Part shown: piece by piece, positions 6,673 to 7,207 of the stretch
Numbering within the stretch: position 1 is the first letter of the stretch
Layout: every line of letters starts with the position of its first letter
Assembly (NCBI GenBank): GCA_945861235.1
Contig: CAMATV010000169.1
Span: 1-7,207, forward strand
Length of the DNA stretch: 7,207 nucleotides
Direction of reading: 5' to 3'
Source: Opitutus sp. GAS368
Lineage (GTDB): Bacteria > Verrucomicrobiota > Verrucomicrobiia > Opitutales > Opitutaceae
The notes under the pieces: generated by a model
The model's input: only the letters and a program-made list of their open reading frames with translations
Database searches by the model: none
What the model was told of the DNA's origin: nothing
Program-made: the position numbers and the translations under genes

Positions 6673-6903
6673 ATGGCCAGAATCTGTGCAATCACCGGTC
6701 GCCGTCCCGTCAAGGGCTCGATCATCAACCGCAAGGGTCAGTCTAAAAAGAGCGGCGGCATCGGCACGCACGTGACGAGCATCACGAAGCGCAAGTTCCG
6801 CCCCAACCTTCAGCGCATTCGCATCAAGACGGCCAACGGCGGCACCAAGCGCGTCTGGGTCTCCGTTAAGGCCATTAAAGCGGGTCTTGTCGAAAAAGCC
6901 TAG
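6673..6903 (+). CDS. rpmB: 50S ribosomal protein L28
   Basis: This 76-residue protein is the large-subunit protein L28. It begins MARICAITGRRPVKG, the standard L28 start, continues with TKRKFRPNLQRIRI (the conserved K/R-rich core), and ends VKAIKAGLVEKA. Only one cysteine is present (C5), so it is the form without a zinc-binding set of cysteines. Between the N-terminal motif and the TKRKF core it has an extra stretch including KGQSKKSGGIGTHVTS, longer than in E. coli L28 and like the KKKKGIG..VT segment I recall from chlamydial L28. The C-terminus is short. No clear ribosome binding site precedes the ATG. A strong intrinsic terminator follows 21 nt after the stop, so the transcript ends here. 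No rpmG or other ribosomal protein gene is adjacent. Confidence 0.97.
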   Translation: MARICAITGRRPVKGSIINRKGQSKKSGGIGTHVTSITKRKFRPNLQRIRIKTANGGTKRVWVSVKAIKAGLVEKA

Positions 6904-6924
6904 CCCTCGGAGGCCTCCTCTATT

Positions 6925-6955
6925 GCCCGCGATCACCTGATCGCGGGCTTTTTTT
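6925..6955 (+). terminator. Intrinsic terminator after rpmB
   Basis: GCCCGCGATCA (6925-6935) and TGATCGCGGGC (6938-6948) form a perfect, GC-rich 11-bp inverted repeat with a 2-base centre, in practice a 10-bp stem with a 4-base loop. Seven Ts follow directly (6949-6955). This is a textbook Rho-independent terminator for rightward transcription. The other side (plus TATT before the stem) gives no U-run for leftward transcription, although the hairpin lies about 40 nt beyond the fabF stop and may help to slow polymerase coming from there. Confidence 0.95.
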
Positions 6956-6988
6956 CGCACGACTTGGACCGAGCGCAAGGGGCTCTTG

Positions 6989-7207
6989 CTAGCCCACCCC
7001 GAGTGCTCGGAATACCACCGAGGCGTTTTGCCCGCCGAAGCCGAGATTGTTGCTCAACACCGTTTGCACTCTAGCGGCGCGGGCGACATTCGGCACGTAA
7101 TCGAGATCGCAGTCAGGATCGGGATTCTCGAGATTGATCGTCGGCGCGATGAGTTGCGACTGAATCGTTTTCACGCAAATGACCGACTCGATTCCACCCG
7201 CGGCACC
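6989..7207 (-). CDS. fabF: Beta-ketoacyl-ACP synthase II, C-terminal end (partial)
   Basis: The last 72 residues of a condensing enzyme are visible, ending at a TAG (plus 6989-6991); the start lies beyond the window. The frame opens with GAAGGIESV, continues [21 protein letters not shown], and ends with a [16 protein letters not shown] segment. These are the C-terminal signatures of FabF, which condenses malonyl-ACP with an acyl-ACP in fatty-acid elongation. The catalytic Cys and both catalytic His residues lie upstream, outside the window. The FGFGG loop is intact; the residue after it is Gln, where homologues often have Thr or His. Assignment to FabF rather than FabB rests on [10 protein letters not shown] and DCDLDYVP, which fit FabF best. 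The gene converges on rpmB, with the terminator hairpin between them. No separate terminator for fabF is seen. Confidence 0.93.
   Translation of the reverse strand, partial: GAAGGIESVICVKTIQSQLIAPTINLENPDPDCDLDYVPNVARAARVQTVLSNNLGFGGQNASVVFRALGVG

Noticed and set aside
6909..6918. Palindrome GGAGGCCTCC just after rpmB
   Set aside because: It has no loop, so it forms no hairpin, and it is short enough to be chance in GC-rich DNA; the true terminator is just downstream.
6975..6989. GCAAG ... CTTGC inverted repeat next to the fabF stop
   Set aside because: A five-pair stem without a following U-run in the fabF direction is not a convincing terminator.
1..7207. Mobile elements, CRISPR arrays, tRNA or rRNA genes
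   Set aside because: No transposase, terminal repeats, regularly spaced repeats, or tRNA/rRNA signatures were seen on either strand.

Overview
The window is GC-rich (by eye about 60%) chromosomal DNA carrying ordinary core genes. Nothing in it looks like a phage, insertion sequence, CRISPR array or genomic island. The L28 protein has an insert resembling the chlamydial form. Together with sigma-54, an A-type Fe-S carrier, an S41 peptidase and a eukaryote-like Ser/Thr kinase, this suggests the Planctomycetes-Verrucomicrobia-Chlamydiae group, most likely an Opitutus-like verrucomicrobium. That placement is an inference from recalled protein features, not from a database search.

Layout from left to right: the 3' end of a ubiE/menG quinone methyltransferase (+, 1-144); an A-type Fe-S carrier of the HesB/IscA/ErpA family (-, 196-513); a soluble Ser/Thr protein kinase (+, 582-1598) followed after 29 nt by rpoN, sigma-54 (+, 1628-3151); tsaD, a tRNA t6A synthesis gene (-, 3156-4220), convergent with rpoN and only 4 nt away; a carboxyl-terminal processing peptidase (-, 4283-5569) upstream of tsaD on the same strand; a MidA/NDUFAF7-like protein (+, 5604-6602) divergent from the peptidase; rpmB, ribosomal protein L28 (+, 6673-6903) with a clear intrinsic terminator (6925-6955); and the 3' end of fabF (-, 6989-7207). 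No gene-free stretch exceeds 300 bases.

The most interesting part is 470-1650. A good -24/-12 (sigma-54 type) promoter match at 471-486 points rightward into the kinase-rpoN pair, from inside the 5' end of the Fe-S carrier gene. If real, sigma-54 would control its own operon together with a cytosolic kinase that has no attached sensor domain and no Ser or Thr in its activation loop before the SPE motif. A sigma-70-like promoter for the Fe-S carrier lies face to face with it, and its predicted start would give a leaderless GTG-initiated mRNA. Elsewhere, the MidA-like protein has lost the glycine-rich part of its SAM-binding motif. No wholly new multi-gene system is visible.
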